The notes below the pieces were generated by a model, which saw only the letters and a list, made by a program, of their open reading frames with translations, searched no databases and was not told the origin of the DNA. From positions 3,286,001 through 3,350,000 of the forward strand of contig NZ_JACHMX010000001.1 in NCBI RefSeq assembly GCF_014205155.1: a stretch of 64,000 nucleotides of DNA. Direction: 5' to 3'. Below, in pieces: positions 8,600 to 17,566 of the stretch. Each line of letters starts with the position of its first letter. The stretch's first letter is position 1. The position numbers were made by a program, and so were the translations under genes. Source of the stretch: Amycolatopsis umgeniensis. Lineage in GTDB: Bacteria > Actinomycetota > Actinomycetes > Mycobacteriales > Pseudonocardiaceae.

Positions 8600-10471
8600 A
8601 TGTACGCCGAGTCGTACCAGCGAAGCCTCGAACACCCGGAGGGTTTCTGGCTCGAAGCCGCACAGGCGATCGACTGGATCCGTCCGCCGACGCAGGCCCT
8701 CGACGCGCCGAAGGCGCCCTTCTACCGCTGGTTCCCGGACGGGGAACTGAACACGGCGTTCAACGCGCTCGACCGGCACGTGCGGGACGGCCGCGGTGAT
8801 CAGACCGCGCTGATCTGGGATTCCCCGGTCACCGATTCGGTACGCCGGTTCACCTACGCGGAACTGCTGGACGACGTCGCCCGGTTCGCCGGCGCGCTCG
8901 CCTCTCTCGGTGTCGGGAAGGGCGACCGCGTCATCGTGTACATGCCGATGGTCCCCGAGGCCGCGATCGCGATGCTCGCGTGCGCCCGGCTCGGCGCGGT
9001 GCATTCGGTGGTGTTCGGCGGGTTCGCGCCCAAGGAACTGGCGGCGCGGATCGAGGACGCGAAACCGAAGGTGATCGTGGCCGCGTCGTGCGGGATCGAG
9101 CCGGCGCGAGTCGTCGAGTACAAGCCGATCATCGACGAGGCTCTCGCGGGCACCGCCCATCAGCCGGACAAGGTCGTGGTGTTGCAGCGGGAGCGCGCCC
9201 GCGCCGAATTGGGTGAGCGCGACGCCGACTGGGCCGAATTGGTCGCGAAGGCCTCCCCCGCCGATCCGGTGCCGGTCGCGGCGACCGATCCGCTGTACAT
9301 CCTGTACACCTCCGGCACCACTGGGAAGCCGAAGGGCGTCGTGCGCGACACCGGCGGGCACGCGGTCGCGCTGGCCTGGTCGATGGACGCGATCTACGAC
9401 ATCCACCCCGGTGACGTGTGGTGGACGGCGTCCGACGTCGGCTGGGTCGTCGGCCATTCCTACATCGTTTACGCGCCGCTCCTCATCGGGGCGACAACGC
9501 TCATGTACGAGGGCAAACCCATCGGGACCCCTGACGCGGGCGCGTTCTGGCGGGTCATCGCCGACCACGGGGTGAAAGCGCTGTTCACCGCGCCGACGGC
9601 GCTGCGGGCGATCAAGAAGGTCGATCCGGACGCGAACGAAACGAAGAAATACCAGCTCAGCAGCTTCGAGACGCTGTTCATGGCAGGCGAACGGCTCGAT
9701 CCGGAGACGTATCACTGGGCGCACGAGAAGCTCGGCGTTCCGGTGATCGACCACTGGTGGCAGACCGAGACCGGCTGGCCGATCGCGGCGAATCCGCGCG
9801 GACTGGAACCGATGCCGGTCAAACCCGGTTCCGCGACGAAACCGGTTCCGGGCTGGGACGTGCGGATCCTGGATCAGGCTGGCGAGCCGCTCCCGGCCGA
9901 GCGGGAAGGCGCCATCGCCATCAAGCTGCCGCTCCCGCCGGGCTCGTTGCCCACCCTGTGGCAGGACGACGAGCGGTATCGCGAGGCGTACCTTTCGCGG
10001 TACGAAGGCCACTACCTGACGGGAGACTCCGGGTACGTCGATGAAGACGGCTACCTGTTCGTCATGGGCCGCACCGACGACGTCATCAACGTCGCGGGGC
10101 ACCGGCTTTCGACCGGTTCGATGGAGGCCGTGCTGGCCTCCCATCCCGCCGTCGCCGAATGCGCGGTGATCGGCGTCCGGGACCAGCTCAAGGGGCAGCT
10201 CCCACGCGGATTCGTGGTGCTGAAGTCGGGAGTCGAAACCGACGCCGAGACGCTCAAGGCCGAGTTGGTCGCGCTGGTGCGACGCGACATCGGCCCGGTG
10301 GCGGCGTTCCGCGATGTGTCCATTGTGGACGCCCTGCCGAAGACGCGATCCGGGAAGATCCTCCGCAAGACGATGCGCGGCATCGCCGACGGCCGCGACG
10401 AGCAAGTGCCTTCGACGATCGAAGACGCGAGCGTTCTCGATGCCTTGAAAGCGGTTCTGCGCGGCGAGTGA
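8600..10471 (+). CDS. prpE: Propionyl-CoA synthetase (acetyl-CoA synthetase family)
   Basis: AMP-forming acyl-CoA synthetase of 623 residues that activates propionate (or acetate) with ATP and CoA. ATP loop ILYTSGTTGKPKG starts near residue 234; the acetyl-CoA-synthetase-type WWTASDVGWVVGHSYIVYAPLL and WWQTETGWPIAANP motifs follow. C-terminal TRSGKILRK carries the catalytic Lys586, which is the residue acetylated by GNAT enzymes in this family. Length and motifs fit PrpE better than AcsA. ATG 8600 is preceded by AAGGAG. It would feed propionate into methylcitrate or methylmalonyl-CoA metabolism. Confidence 0.9.
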   Translation: MYAESYQRSLEHPEGFWLEAAQAIDWIRPPTQALDAPKAPFYRWFPDGELNTAFNALDRHVRDGRGDQTALIWDSPVTDSVRRFTYAELLDDVARFAGALASLGVGKGDRVIVYMPMVPEAAIAMLACARLGAVHSVVFGGFAPKELAARIEDAKPKVIVAASCGIEPARVVEYKPIIDEALAGTAHQPDKVVVLQRERARAELGERDADWAELVAKASPADPVPVAATDPLYILYTSGTTGKPKGVVRDTGGHAVALAWSMDAIYDIHPGDVWWTASDVGWVVGHSYIVYAPLLIGATTLMYEGKPIGTPDAGAFWRVIADHGVKALFTAPTALRAIKKVDPDANETKKYQLSSFETLFMAGERLDPETYHWAHEKLGVPVIDHWWQTETGWPIAANPRGLEPMPVKPGSATKPVPGWDVRILDQAGEPLPAEREGAIAIKLPLPPGSLPTLWQDDERYREAYLSRYEGHYLTGDSGYVDEDGYLFVMGRTDDVINVAGHRLSTGSMEAVLASHPAVAECAVIGVRDQLKGQLPRGFVVLKSGVETDAETLKAELVALVRRDIGPVAAFRDVSIVDALPKTRSGKILRKTMRGIADGRDEQVPSTIEDASVLDALKAVLRGE

Positions 10472-10523
10472 CCGATGATCGGTACGCCGTCCTAGTCCGA
10501 TCGGGTGTTGTCGTGTTTGCCCT

Positions 10524-10539
10524 ATTGGTCTATACCTCT
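10524..10539. promoter_or_regulatory. DasR-responsive-element-like site
   Basis: ATTGGTCTATACCTCT matches the Streptomyces dre consensus ACTGGTCTAGACCACT at 13 of 16 positions and stands 41 bases upstream of a secreted GH20 hexosaminidase gene. DasR is the GntR regulator of chitin and N-acetylglucosamine use, so the target is functionally appropriate. The dasR gene is not in this window. Confidence 0.65.
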
Positions 10540-10579
10540 AAAGGAAGAGAGTCTCCAGTTCCCCGACCGGAGGTGCTCC

Positions 10580-12160
10580 ATGAGTAGACGCCTGTCCACA
10601 ACCGTGCTCGGCGTGGCGGTCCTGAGTCTCGTGACTCTCGGCCTGCCCGCGACGGCGAGCGCGGCACAGCACGCGAAGGCCGAGCGGACCGTCACCGACG
10701 TCATCCCCGCGCCGGTCGACGCGAAGCCCGACCCTCGCGAAAACTTCCGGCTCAGCCCCGCGACCGTCATCCGCACCGACCGCGACGGCAAGCAGGTCGC
10801 CGAATACCTGGCAGGGCTGCTCCGGCCCGCCACCGGCTACCGGCTGCCCGTCGTCAGCGGGCACCGCGGCGGCGGCCCCGCCATCTCACTCGAAACCGGC
10901 CACGCGAGCGGCCGCGTCGGCACCGAGGGCTACCGGCTCAAGGTGTCGTCGTCCGGCGTGACCTTGAAGGCGAACACCGACAAGGGCCTGTTCTCCGGCG
11001 TGCAGACACTGCGCCAGCTGCTCCCGTCGGCGATCGAGGCGACCACCGTCCAGAAGCGTTCGTGGGTGGTCTCGGGCGGCACCGTGCTCGACTACCCGCG
11101 CTTCGGCTACCGCAGCGCGATGCTCGACGTCGCCCGGCACTTCTTCACGCCGTCGCAGGTCAAGCTCTACATCGACCAGATCGCGCAGTACAAGATCAAC
11201 ACGCTCCACCTGCACCTGAGCGACGACCAGGGCTGGCGGATCGAGATCAAGAGCTGGCCGAAGCTGGCGACCGTCGGCGGGCTGACCGCCGTCGGCGGCG
11301 GTCCCGGCGGGTACTACACCCAAGATCAGTACAAGGACCTCGTGCGCTACGCGGCTTCGCGGCACATCACCATCGTTCCCGAGATCGACATGCCGGGACA
11401 CACCAACGCGGCCCAGCACTCGTACGCCGAGCTGAACTGCGACGGCAAGCCCATACCGGCACGCACGGACATCGAGGTCGGCTACAGCTCGCTGTGCATC
11501 AACAAGGACATCACCTACACCTTCGTCGACGACGTCCTCCGCGAACTGTCCGCGATCACCCCCGGCAAGTACCTCAACATCGGGGGCGACGAGGCGCACG
11601 CGACCACTCCGGAGGACTACCAGACCTTCGCCAAGAAGGTGCAGCCGATCGTCGCCAAGTACGGCAAGCAGATCACCGGCTGGCACGACATCGCCAAGAC
11701 GAACCCGCCGGTTTCGGCCGTCCCGCAGTTCTGGGGCACGACGGGCACCGACGCGAACGTCGCCGCGGCGGCGGCCCGGGGCAACAAGATCCTGATGTCG
11801 CCCGCCAACAAGGCCTACATGGACATGAAGTACCACCCGCAGACGCCACTCGGGCTGAGCTGGGCGGGACTGATCGAGGTCAAGACCGGTTACGACTGGG
11901 ATCCGGCCACGTACCTGCAGGGCGTGACGGAGGCCAACGTCATCGGCGTCGAGGCGCCGTTGTGGTCGGAAACGCTCGTGACGAGTGAGCACATCGAGTT
12001 CATGGCGTTCCCGAGGTTGCCGGGTTACGCCGAGATCGGCTGGTCGCCGAAGGATTCCCGGACCTGGGACGCCTACCGGCTCCGGCTGGCGAAGCAGAGC
12101 CCGCGCTGGGTTCAGCAGGGCATCGACTTCTACCGGTCCACTCAGGTCGACTGGCAGTAG
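10580..12160 (+). CDS. Secreted beta-N-acetylhexosaminidase (GH20)
   Basis: 526 residues. A signal peptide (VLGVAVLSLVTLGLPATASA) is followed by a GH20b alpha/beta domain and the GH20 barrel, with YRSAMLDVARHFFTPSQVKLYIDQIAQYKIN opening the barrel and the catalytic pair Asp337-Glu338 in NIGGDEAHATT. It removes terminal GlcNAc (or GalNAc) from chitooligosaccharides or glycans by substrate-assisted catalysis outside the cell. ATG 10580 was chosen because it puts the signal peptide at the N-terminus and has GGAGG upstream. It converges on a TetR gene with a 19-base stop overlap. A DasR-like site upstream suggests chitin-responsive control. Confidence 0.93.
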   Translation: MSRRLSTTVLGVAVLSLVTLGLPATASAAQHAKAERTVTDVIPAPVDAKPDPRENFRLSPATVIRTDRDGKQVAEYLAGLLRPATGYRLPVVSGHRGGGPAISLETGHASGRVGTEGYRLKVSSSGVTLKANTDKGLFSGVQTLRQLLPSAIEATTVQKRSWVVSGGTVLDYPRFGYRSAMLDVARHFFTPSQVKLYIDQIAQYKINTLHLHLSDDQGWRIEIKSWPKLATVGGLTAVGGGPGGYYTQDQYKDLVRYAASRHITIVPEIDMPGHTNAAQHSYAELNCDGKPIPARTDIEVGYSSLCINKDITYTFVDDVLRELSAITPGKYLNIGGDEAHATTPEDYQTFAKKVQPIVAKYGKQITGWHDIAKTNPPVSAVPQFWGTTGTDANVAAAAARGNKILMSPANKAYMDMKYHPQTPLGLSWAGLIEVKTGYDWDPATYLQGVTEANVIGVEAPLWSETLVTSEHIEFMAFPRLPGYAEIGWSPKDSRTWDAYRLRLAKQSPRWVQQGIDFYRSTQVDWQ

Positions 12161-12753
12161 TCGAGACGTTCGGTGATGGCGGCACGGGCCAGCGCGTAGG
12201 GCTCCGTGCCGCCGAACATCACCGAATCGGCGTTCGCGGCCCGGCCGAGGGCGTGCAGTTCGAAGGCCAGCCGGGTCACGTCGACGGACTCACGGAGGTG
12301 CCCGGCCTTCCTCGCCTCCACGACGGTCGCCCGGATGAACTCGGCGAATCCCCGGCTCGCGTTCGCCACCGCGTCGTGGACCCGGCCGGTCCGCGCGTCG
12401 AATTCGGCGCCGGTGTTGAAGAAGAAACAGCCGCCGGGGAACACCCGGCGTTCCGAGTAGTCCAGCCAGTTCGCGCACAGCGCGCGCAGCCTGCCGATCC
12501 CCCGCTCGACCTCCAGAGTCGGCCCGATCACGTTCTCCGCGAAGATCGCGCTCGCCGTCTCGACGGCCGCGAGCTGGAGTTCCTCCTTGGAACCGAACAG
12601 CGCGAACACCCCGGATTTGCTCAGTTCCAGTTCGGTCGCGAGCCTGCCGAGGGACAGCCCTTCGAGCCCTTCGACGGAGGCGATGTCGACAGCGCGCCGC
12701 AGCACGATCCGCCTCGTCGCGTCGCCTCGGGCCACCCGGCCGTCAACCGGCAT
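12142..12753 (-). CDS. TetR-family transcriptional regulator (TetR_C_6-like)
   Basis: 203 residues. The HTH reads VEGLEGLSLGRLATELELSKSGVFALFGSKEELQLAAVE, with the usual F/Y-x-hF-K/S-x-K pattern. The ligand domain contains FPGGCFFFNTGAEFDARTGRVHDAV, typical of the YxaF/LmrA-like subgroup. ATG 12753 overlaps the end of the upstream MOSC gene by 11 bases, so the two are probably co-translated. The target genes are not evident. Confidence 0.85.
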   Translation of the reverse strand: MPVDGRVARGDATRRIVLRRAVDIASVEGLEGLSLGRLATELELSKSGVFALFGSKEELQLAAVETASAIFAENVIGPTLEVERGIGRLRALCANWLDYSERRVFPGGCFFFNTGAEFDARTGRVHDAVANASRGFAEFIRATVVEARKAGHLRESVDVTRLAFELHALGRAANADSVMFGGTEPYALARAAITERLDYCQST

Positions 12754-13438
12754 TCCGTTCCTCCCACCGCCGTTTCGCCGTTTCCAGGCCGTCACGGTAC
12801 TGCCGGGAGAGCGACGGCGCCGCCAGCACCCGGTCCAGCAGCGCCCAGTACCGGGCACGGCGATCTTCGTCCAGCTGGGCGACGTTGGTGAACGACGCGA
12901 CGTACACCTCGGCGATCGTCGGATTCACCGGATCGCGTTCTTCGAGCGTCATGTGCCCGGAGGTGGGGACCTCGCCGGTCCGGAGTACTCGCAGGTACCA
13001 GCCGCTGCGGCCGGAATCGATCATCGCGGGGATGACGTCCTTGCGCCCGGTCTTCATCGCGAGCTTGAAACACGGCGTACGCGGCTGCGACACCTGGACC
13101 AGGGCGTCTCCCCAGCTCCAGACGTCCCCGACGCGGACATCGTGTTCGTCGGCACCCGCCACCGAGGCGTTCTCCCCGAAATCGCCGGCGACCACCGCGA
13201 AGCCTTGCTCCGACCAGGCCGCGTAGTGCGCGGCCGGATAGACGTAAACGGCTTTGTCGACACCGCCGTGGACAGTGCGATCCGCCTGATCGTCACCGGC
13301 GAGATTGATCTCGTCCAGCTTCAGCGAAGACGTGTCGACACGTGACTTCGCGATGGCGCTGTACACCGGGACATCGCGCTTCGCCCCCAGCACCGAGGGC
13401 CGCCCGACGAAGACCTCGTTCACTTCGAGTGTGCTCAC
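12743..13438 (-). CDS. MOSC domain protein (YiiM-like)
   Basis: 231 residues with a MOSC (molybdenum cofactor sulfurase C-terminal) beta-barrel: N-terminal region with TVHGGVDKAVYVYPAAHYAAW, GDFGENASVAGA, and the conserved cysteine in QPRTPCFKLAMK. The C-terminal three-helix extension (LSRQYRDGLETAKRRWE) is characteristic of YiiM, which reduces N-hydroxylated substrates with molybdenum cofactor. It is the first gene of a two-gene transcript with the TetR gene. Confidence 0.87.
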   Translation of the reverse strand: MSTLEVNEVFVGRPSVLGAKRDVPVYSAIAKSRVDTSSLKLDEINLAGDDQADRTVHGGVDKAVYVYPAAHYAAWSEQGFAVVAGDFGENASVAGADEHDVRVGDVWSWGDALVQVSQPRTPCFKLAMKTGRKDVIPAMIDSGRSGWYLRVLRTGEVPTSGHMTLEERDPVNPTIAEVYVASFTNVAQLDEDRRARYWALLDRVLAAPSLSRQYRDGLETAKRRWEERNAG

Positions 13439-13478
13439 ATCCTAGAAACTAGCACGACCGTTCGTATATGTTGCCGGA

Positions 13479-14051
13479 ATGGACTTCCTCGCGTTGACGA
13501 CACGGGCACATCGGGCGGCGGGCGAAACGATCGCCGGGATCGGCACGGACGACTGGGGCCGCTCGACCCCCTGCGCCGAGTGGACCATCCGTGACGTCGT
13601 GAAACACCTGATCGACAACAACGAGCACCGCGCCGCGCAGGCGTCCGGCAGCCCCAGGAAGACCCGGCCGACGTCGGACGGCGAACTCGCCAGGTCCTAC
13701 GAAGAGAGCTCCGCCGAGTTCCTCGAGGCTTTCGACACCCAGGCTCTGGAAAAGACCTTCGACTTCGGGACCTTCGGCCCGCTTCCCGGGAAGAACGCCT
13801 TGGCCGTGCTGTTCGTCGACAACCTCGTCCACGGCTGGGACCTCGACGCCGCCCTCGGCCGCGAACACCGCTGGGACGACGAACTCGCGACGGTCGCGAT
13901 GCGCGTGGCGAGCAGCTACCCCGACGTGATGCCGGTGCGCGGGCCCGGCGGCGCCTTCGACAACGCCGTCGAGGCACCGCCGGGCGCCGGCCCCGGCGAA
14001 CGGCTCATCGCGTTGCTGGGCCGTTCAATTCCGCCGATTCCTCGTCGCTGA
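13479..14051 (+). CDS. TIGR03086-family metal-binding protein (DinB/maleylpyruvate isomerase-like)
   Basis: 190 residues with the four-helix DinB fold. The N-terminal signature STPCAEWTIRDVVKHLIDNNEH is the mycothiol-dependent maleylpyruvate isomerase N-domain pattern, with metal-ligand histidines in VKHL and LVHGWDLDAALG. Members are thought to be mycothiol-dependent transferases. Its 3' end overlaps the convergent DUF779 gene by 47 bases. Substrate unknown. Confidence 0.82.
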   Translation: MDFLALTTRAHRAAGETIAGIGTDDWGRSTPCAEWTIRDVVKHLIDNNEHRAAQASGSPRKTRPTSDGELARSYEESSAEFLEAFDTQALEKTFDFGTFGPLPGKNALAVLFVDNLVHGWDLDAALGREHRWDDELATVAMRVASSYPDVMPVRGPGGAFDNAVEAPPGAGPGERLIALLGRSIPPIPRR

Positions 14052-14388
14052 ACAGCCGGGAGCGGACCAGGAAGCGCACGCCTTCGGGCGCCTCCAAGGA
14101 GAAGCCGCTTCCTCTGCCGGGCACGACGTCGATGGTCAGATGCGTGTGCTTCCAGTACTCGAACTGCGGCCCCGACATCCACACCGGGACGTCCTCGATC
14201 CCCTCGACGACCAGATCGCCGAGGTGGACGTCGGACATCCCGGTGCGGAATTCGCCCGCCGGGTAGCACATCGGCGCGCTTCCGTCGCAGCATCCGCCGG
14301 ACTGGTGGAACATCACCGGCCCGTGGAGCGACACCAGCCGCCGCAGCAGATCCGCGGCGGCCGGTGTCAAACCGACCCGCTCGGCCAT
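14005..14388 (-). CDS. DUF779 domain protein, aldehyde dehydrogenase partner
   Basis: 127 residues with the DUF779 core FHQSGGCCDGSAPMCYPAGEF and HLTIDVVPGRGSGFSLE. The paired cysteines suggest metal or redox chemistry. The start at 14388 overlaps the aldehyde dehydrogenase stop by one base (TGATG), so translation is coupled. DUF779 genes habitually follow ExaC/acetaldehyde-type dehydrogenase genes in actinobacteria; the biochemical role is not established. Confidence 0.88.
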   Translation of the reverse strand: MAERVGLTPAAADLLRRLVSLHGPVMFHQSGGCCDGSAPMCYPAGEFRTGMSDVHLGDLVVEGIEDVPVWMSGPQFEYWKHTHLTIDVVPGRGSGFSLEAPEGVRFLVRSRLFSDEESAELNGPATR

Positions 14389-15911
14389 CAGAAGAATCCG
14401 AGCGCACTGTCCGAATAGGACACCAGCATGTTCTTGGTCTGCTGGTAGTGGTCCAGCATCATCTTGTGGTTCTCGCGCCCGATGCCGGACGCCTTGTAGC
14501 CGCCGAAGGCCGCGTGCGCCGGGTACGCGTGATAGTTGTTGACCCACACCCGGCCCGCCTGGATGTCGCGGCCCGCGCGATAGGCGGTGTTGCCGTCACG
14601 AGACCAGACACCGGCGCCGAGGCCGTACAGGGTGTCGTTGGCGATCTTCAGCGCGTCCGCGTAGTCGTCGAACCTCGCCACCGAAACGACCGGTCCGAAG
14701 ATCTCCTCCTGGAAGATCCGCATCTTGTTGTCGCCTTCGAACACCGTCGGCTGCACGTAGTACCCGCCGGAAAGTTCGCCGCCGAGGTCGCTGCGTTCGC
14801 CGCCGGTCAGGATCTTCGCGCCTTCCTTCACCCCGATGTCGATGTAGGAAAGGATCTTCTCCAGCTGGTCGTTGGAGGCCTGCGCGCCTATCTGCGTTTC
14901 GGTGTCGAGCGGGTGACCCTGTTTGATCTTCTTGACCCGCTCGACGGCGTCGCCGAGGAACCGGTCGTAGATCCCGGACTGGATCAGCGCGCGCGACGGG
15001 CAGGTGCAGACCTCGCCTTGGTTCAGCGCGAAGAGCGCGAAGCCTTCCTGCGCCTTGTCGTAGAAGGCGTCGTTGGCCGCGGCGACGTCGTCGAAGAAGA
15101 TGTTCGGGCTCTTGCCGCCGAGTTCGACGGTGACCGGGATGATGTTCTCGCTGGCGTACTGCAGGATCAGCCGTCCGGTGGTGGTCTCGCCGGTGAACGC
15201 GACCTTCCGCACGCGGTTGCTCGACGCGAGCGGTTTGCCCGCCTCGACACCGAATCCGTTGACGATGTTCAGCACACCCGGCGGGATCAGGTCGCCGATG
15301 AGCGACATCAGCAGATGGATCGACGCCGGGGTCTGCTCGGCCGGTTTGAGCACGATCGCGTTGCCCGCGGCGAGCGCGGGCGCGAGCTTCCAGACCGCCA
15401 TCAGCAGCGGGAAGTTCCACGGGATGATCTGGCCGACCACACCGAGCGGCTCGTGGAAGTGGTACGCGACGGTGTTGTCGTCGATCTGCGAGATGCCGCC
15501 CTCCTGGGCGCGCAGGGCGCCGGCGAAGTAGCGGAAATGGTCGATCGCGAGGGGGATGTCGGCGGCGAGCGTCTCGCGGACCGGCTTGCCGTTCTCCCAC
15601 GATTCGGCGACGGCGATCGCCTCGAGGTTCTGTTCCATCCGGTCGGCGATCCGGAGCAGCACGTTCGACCGCTCGTCCACCGAAGTCCGGCCCCACGCCG
15701 CGGCCGCGCCTTCGGCCGCGTCGAGCGCGCGGTCGATGTCGGCGGCGGTGCCGCGGGCGATCTCGGTGAACACCTGCCCGGTCACCGGGGTCGGGTTCTC
15801 GAAGTACTGACCGCTCGCGGGCGCCACGTACTCGCCGCCGATGTAGTGGTCGTAGCGGGACTCGTAGCTGACGACGCTGCCTTCGGTGTTCGGTGCCGCG
15901 TACTTGGCCAT
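14388..15911 (-). CDS. NAD-dependent aldehyde dehydrogenase (acetaldehyde type)
   Basis: 507 residues from ATG 15911 ([25 protein letters not shown]), the usual start of this family; an upstream in-frame start would run into the regulatory region. Catalytic Cys302 lies in [12 protein letters not shown], and the general base Glu in VELGGKSPN. The C-terminus AALGFF-like ending (YSDSALGFF) is typical of ExaC/AcoD enzymes that oxidise acetaldehyde and other short aldehydes. It forms an operon with DUF779 and is divergent from a GAF-domain activator, as in acetoin or ethanol catabolic loci. Confidence 0.93.
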   Translation of the reverse strand: MAKYAAPNTEGSVVSYESRYDHYIGGEYVAPASGQYFENPTPVTGQVFTEIARGTAADIDRALDAAEGAAAAWGRTSVDERSNVLLRIADRMEQNLEAIAVAESWENGKPVRETLAADIPLAIDHFRYFAGALRAQEGGISQIDDNTVAYHFHEPLGVVGQIIPWNFPLLMAVWKLAPALAAGNAIVLKPAEQTPASIHLLMSLIGDLIPPGVLNIVNGFGVEAGKPLASSNRVRKVAFTGETTTGRLILQYASENIIPVTVELGGKSPNIFFDDVAAANDAFYDKAQEGFALFALNQGEVCTCPSRALIQSGIYDRFLGDAVERVKKIKQGHPLDTETQIGAQASNDQLEKILSYIDIGVKEGAKILTGGERSDLGGELSGGYYVQPTVFEGDNKMRIFQEEIFGPVVSVARFDDYADALKIANDTLYGLGAGVWSRDGNTAYRAGRDIQAGRVWVNNYHAYPAHAAFGGYKASGIGRENHKMMLDHYQQTKNMLVSYSDSALGFF

Positions 15912-15967
15912 CTTTCCTGCCTCATCGCTAGGGGTGGCGTTCGGCGGCGAACGTAGGCCGGGTGAGG

Positions 15968-15984
15968 TTGCACGCACGTTGCAA
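15968..15984. promoter_or_regulatory. TTGCA...TGCAA inverted repeat, probable activator site
   Basis: TTGCACGCACGTTGCAA has five-base arms and lies in the 105-base divergent region between the aldehyde dehydrogenase and the GAF regulator genes. Its position fits a binding site for the GAF regulator. There is no independent support. Confidence 0.45.
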
Positions 15985-16016
15985 CGAAGTGAGCCCGGTC
16001 ACCTATCCTCGGAAAC

Positions 16017-17498
16017 GTGGCGGAGCTGCCCGGAGGTGAAGCGTCGCCGCGTGACCCTCAGGCGTACGCGCGGCTGCTGAAGGACGTCCACGACGCCGTC
16101 CTCTCCGGTGTTCCGGGGCCGCGTTCCCCCAGGTCGATCGTGTCGGCCTCGTGGAATCGCTCGCTCGCCGCGCACGTCGACCCGGACACCGGCGTCGCCC
16201 CACTGGTCTACGACTCCGGCGAGCTGACAGGGCTGCGGGACGAACATCCGCTGGCGCCGGTGCTGCCGATCCTGCGGCAGACGCTGGTGAGCATCGCCGA
16301 CGACGCCGAGCACATGATGATCGTGACCGACGCGGCCGGGCACATCCTGTGGCGCGAGGGCGCGGCGGCGGTCTTGCGGCGCGCGGACGGCGTGATGCTC
16401 GCCGAGGGCACGCGCTGGAGCGAGGACGTCATCGGGACGAACGCGATGGGCACCACGCTCGCCACCGGGGAGCCGGTGCAGATCTACTCGGCCGAGCATC
16501 TGGTGCGGACCTATCACGGCTGGACCTGCGCGGCGGCGCCCGTGCGCGATCCGGAGACCGGCGCGCTGCTCGGGTCGATCGACGTCAGCGGTCCTCTCCG
16601 TACGGTCCATCCCGCGATGCTCGCGCTGGTCACGGCGGCCGCACAGCTCGCCGAAGGACAGCTGCGAGCACGGCTCGCGATGCGCGACGAGCGGCTGCGG
16701 GTCGCGAACATGACTCACCTGGAAGCGTTACGCGGCGCGCCAGGCGCCCTGCTGTCGGCGAAGGGACGCGTGCTGGCCGCGGAATCCTGCGGCGACCTTC
16801 CCTCCACTGTGGACATCCGGCCCGGCGGCGGCGCGGTCACCCTTCCCGACGGACGGCTCGGGACGGTGGAGCCGCTGAGCGAGGGTTACCTGCTGCGACT
16901 GCGGAACCGGGCGCCATCCCGACGTCCTCGGCTCGCGCTGGAGTTCCTCACCGACGGTCCGCCATCGACCACAGTGGACGGTCGCGAGGTGCCGTTCACC
17001 TTGCGGCACGCGGAGATCCTCACCTTGCTCGCGCTGCACCCTGGCGGACTGTCCGCGGAACGGCTGGCCCTGCTGCTCTACGGCGAGAGCGGCAACCCGG
17101 TGACCGTACGCGCGGAGATCCACCGGCTGCGGACACAACTCGGATCGGACATCGTGCAGACCCGGCCGTACCGGCTCTCGGCCGAAGTCGACGCCGACTT
17201 CTTGCGGGTCCGCACGGCGCTCAGACGGGGCGACGTCGCCGGTGCGGCGGGCGCCTTCCGCGGGCCGCTGTTGAGCGAGTCGGAGTCGCCCGCCGTCCGC
17301 GAGGAGCGGGAGTCGGTCACCGCTTCGATCCGGCGTGTCGTCCTCGGCAGCGGGGACGCGACGGCGCTCTGGACGTACTGGGAGACCTCCTGCGGCGCCG
17401 ACGACCTGGAAGTCGTCGACGCGCTGTGCCGGGTGCTCCCGGACGGTGATCCGCGTCGCGCCGTCGCCCTGGCCCATCGGGCACGCCTCGACCACTGA
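16017..17498 (+). CDS. GAF-domain transcriptional regulator (AcoR-like, without AAA+ domain)
   Basis: 493 residues from GTG 16017. An N-terminal segment (ARSWNRS-type, here VSASWNRSLAAHVDPD) and a GAF domain (about 85-205, with GTRWSEDVIGTNAMGTTLATG and AAPVRDPETGALLGSIDVSG) match AcoR-type activators. Instead of a sigma54 AAA+ module and Fis helix, the C-terminus carries a winged-helix-like segment (FTLRHAEILTLLALHPGGLSAERLALLLYG). Such forms are common in actinomycetes, which lack sigma54. It is divergent from the aldehyde dehydrogenase operon and most likely activates it in response to an aldehyde, alcohol or ketone. Confidence 0.85.
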   Translation: MAELPGGEASPRDPQAYARLLKDVHDAVLSGVPGPRSPRSIVSASWNRSLAAHVDPDTGVAPLVYDSGELTGLRDEHPLAPVLPILRQTLVSIADDAEHMMIVTDAAGHILWREGAAAVLRRADGVMLAEGTRWSEDVIGTNAMGTTLATGEPVQIYSAEHLVRTYHGWTCAAAPVRDPETGALLGSIDVSGPLRTVHPAMLALVTAAAQLAEGQLRARLAMRDERLRVANMTHLEALRGAPGALLSAKGRVLAAESCGDLPSTVDIRPGGGAVTLPDGRLGTVEPLSEGYLLRLRNRAPSRRPRLALEFLTDGPPSTTVDGREVPFTLRHAEILTLLALHPGGLSAERLALLLYGESGNPVTVRAEIHRLRTQLGSDIVQTRPYRLSAEVDADFLRVRTALRRGDVAGAAGAFRGPLLSESESPAVREERESVTASIRRVVLGSGDATALWTYWETSCGADDLEVVDALCRVLPDGDPRRAVALAHRARLDH

Positions 17499-17537
17499 GT
17501 AGACAGCGTCTACCCGAGTTTGATAGACAGTGTCTAC
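17499..17537. promoter_or_regulatory. Tandem palindromic operators (TAGACA-n-TGTCTA type)
   Basis: GTAGACAGCGTCTAC at 17499-17513 and ATAGACAGTGTCTAC at 17523-17537 are two copies of the same palindrome, 24 bases apart. They precede the SGNH hydrolase/TetR operon by about 30 bases. This is a classic arrangement for autoregulation by the TetR protein encoded downstream. Confidence 0.75.
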
Positions 17538-17566
17538 AAGGTGAACTCGCGGTTACGGAGATCTGG

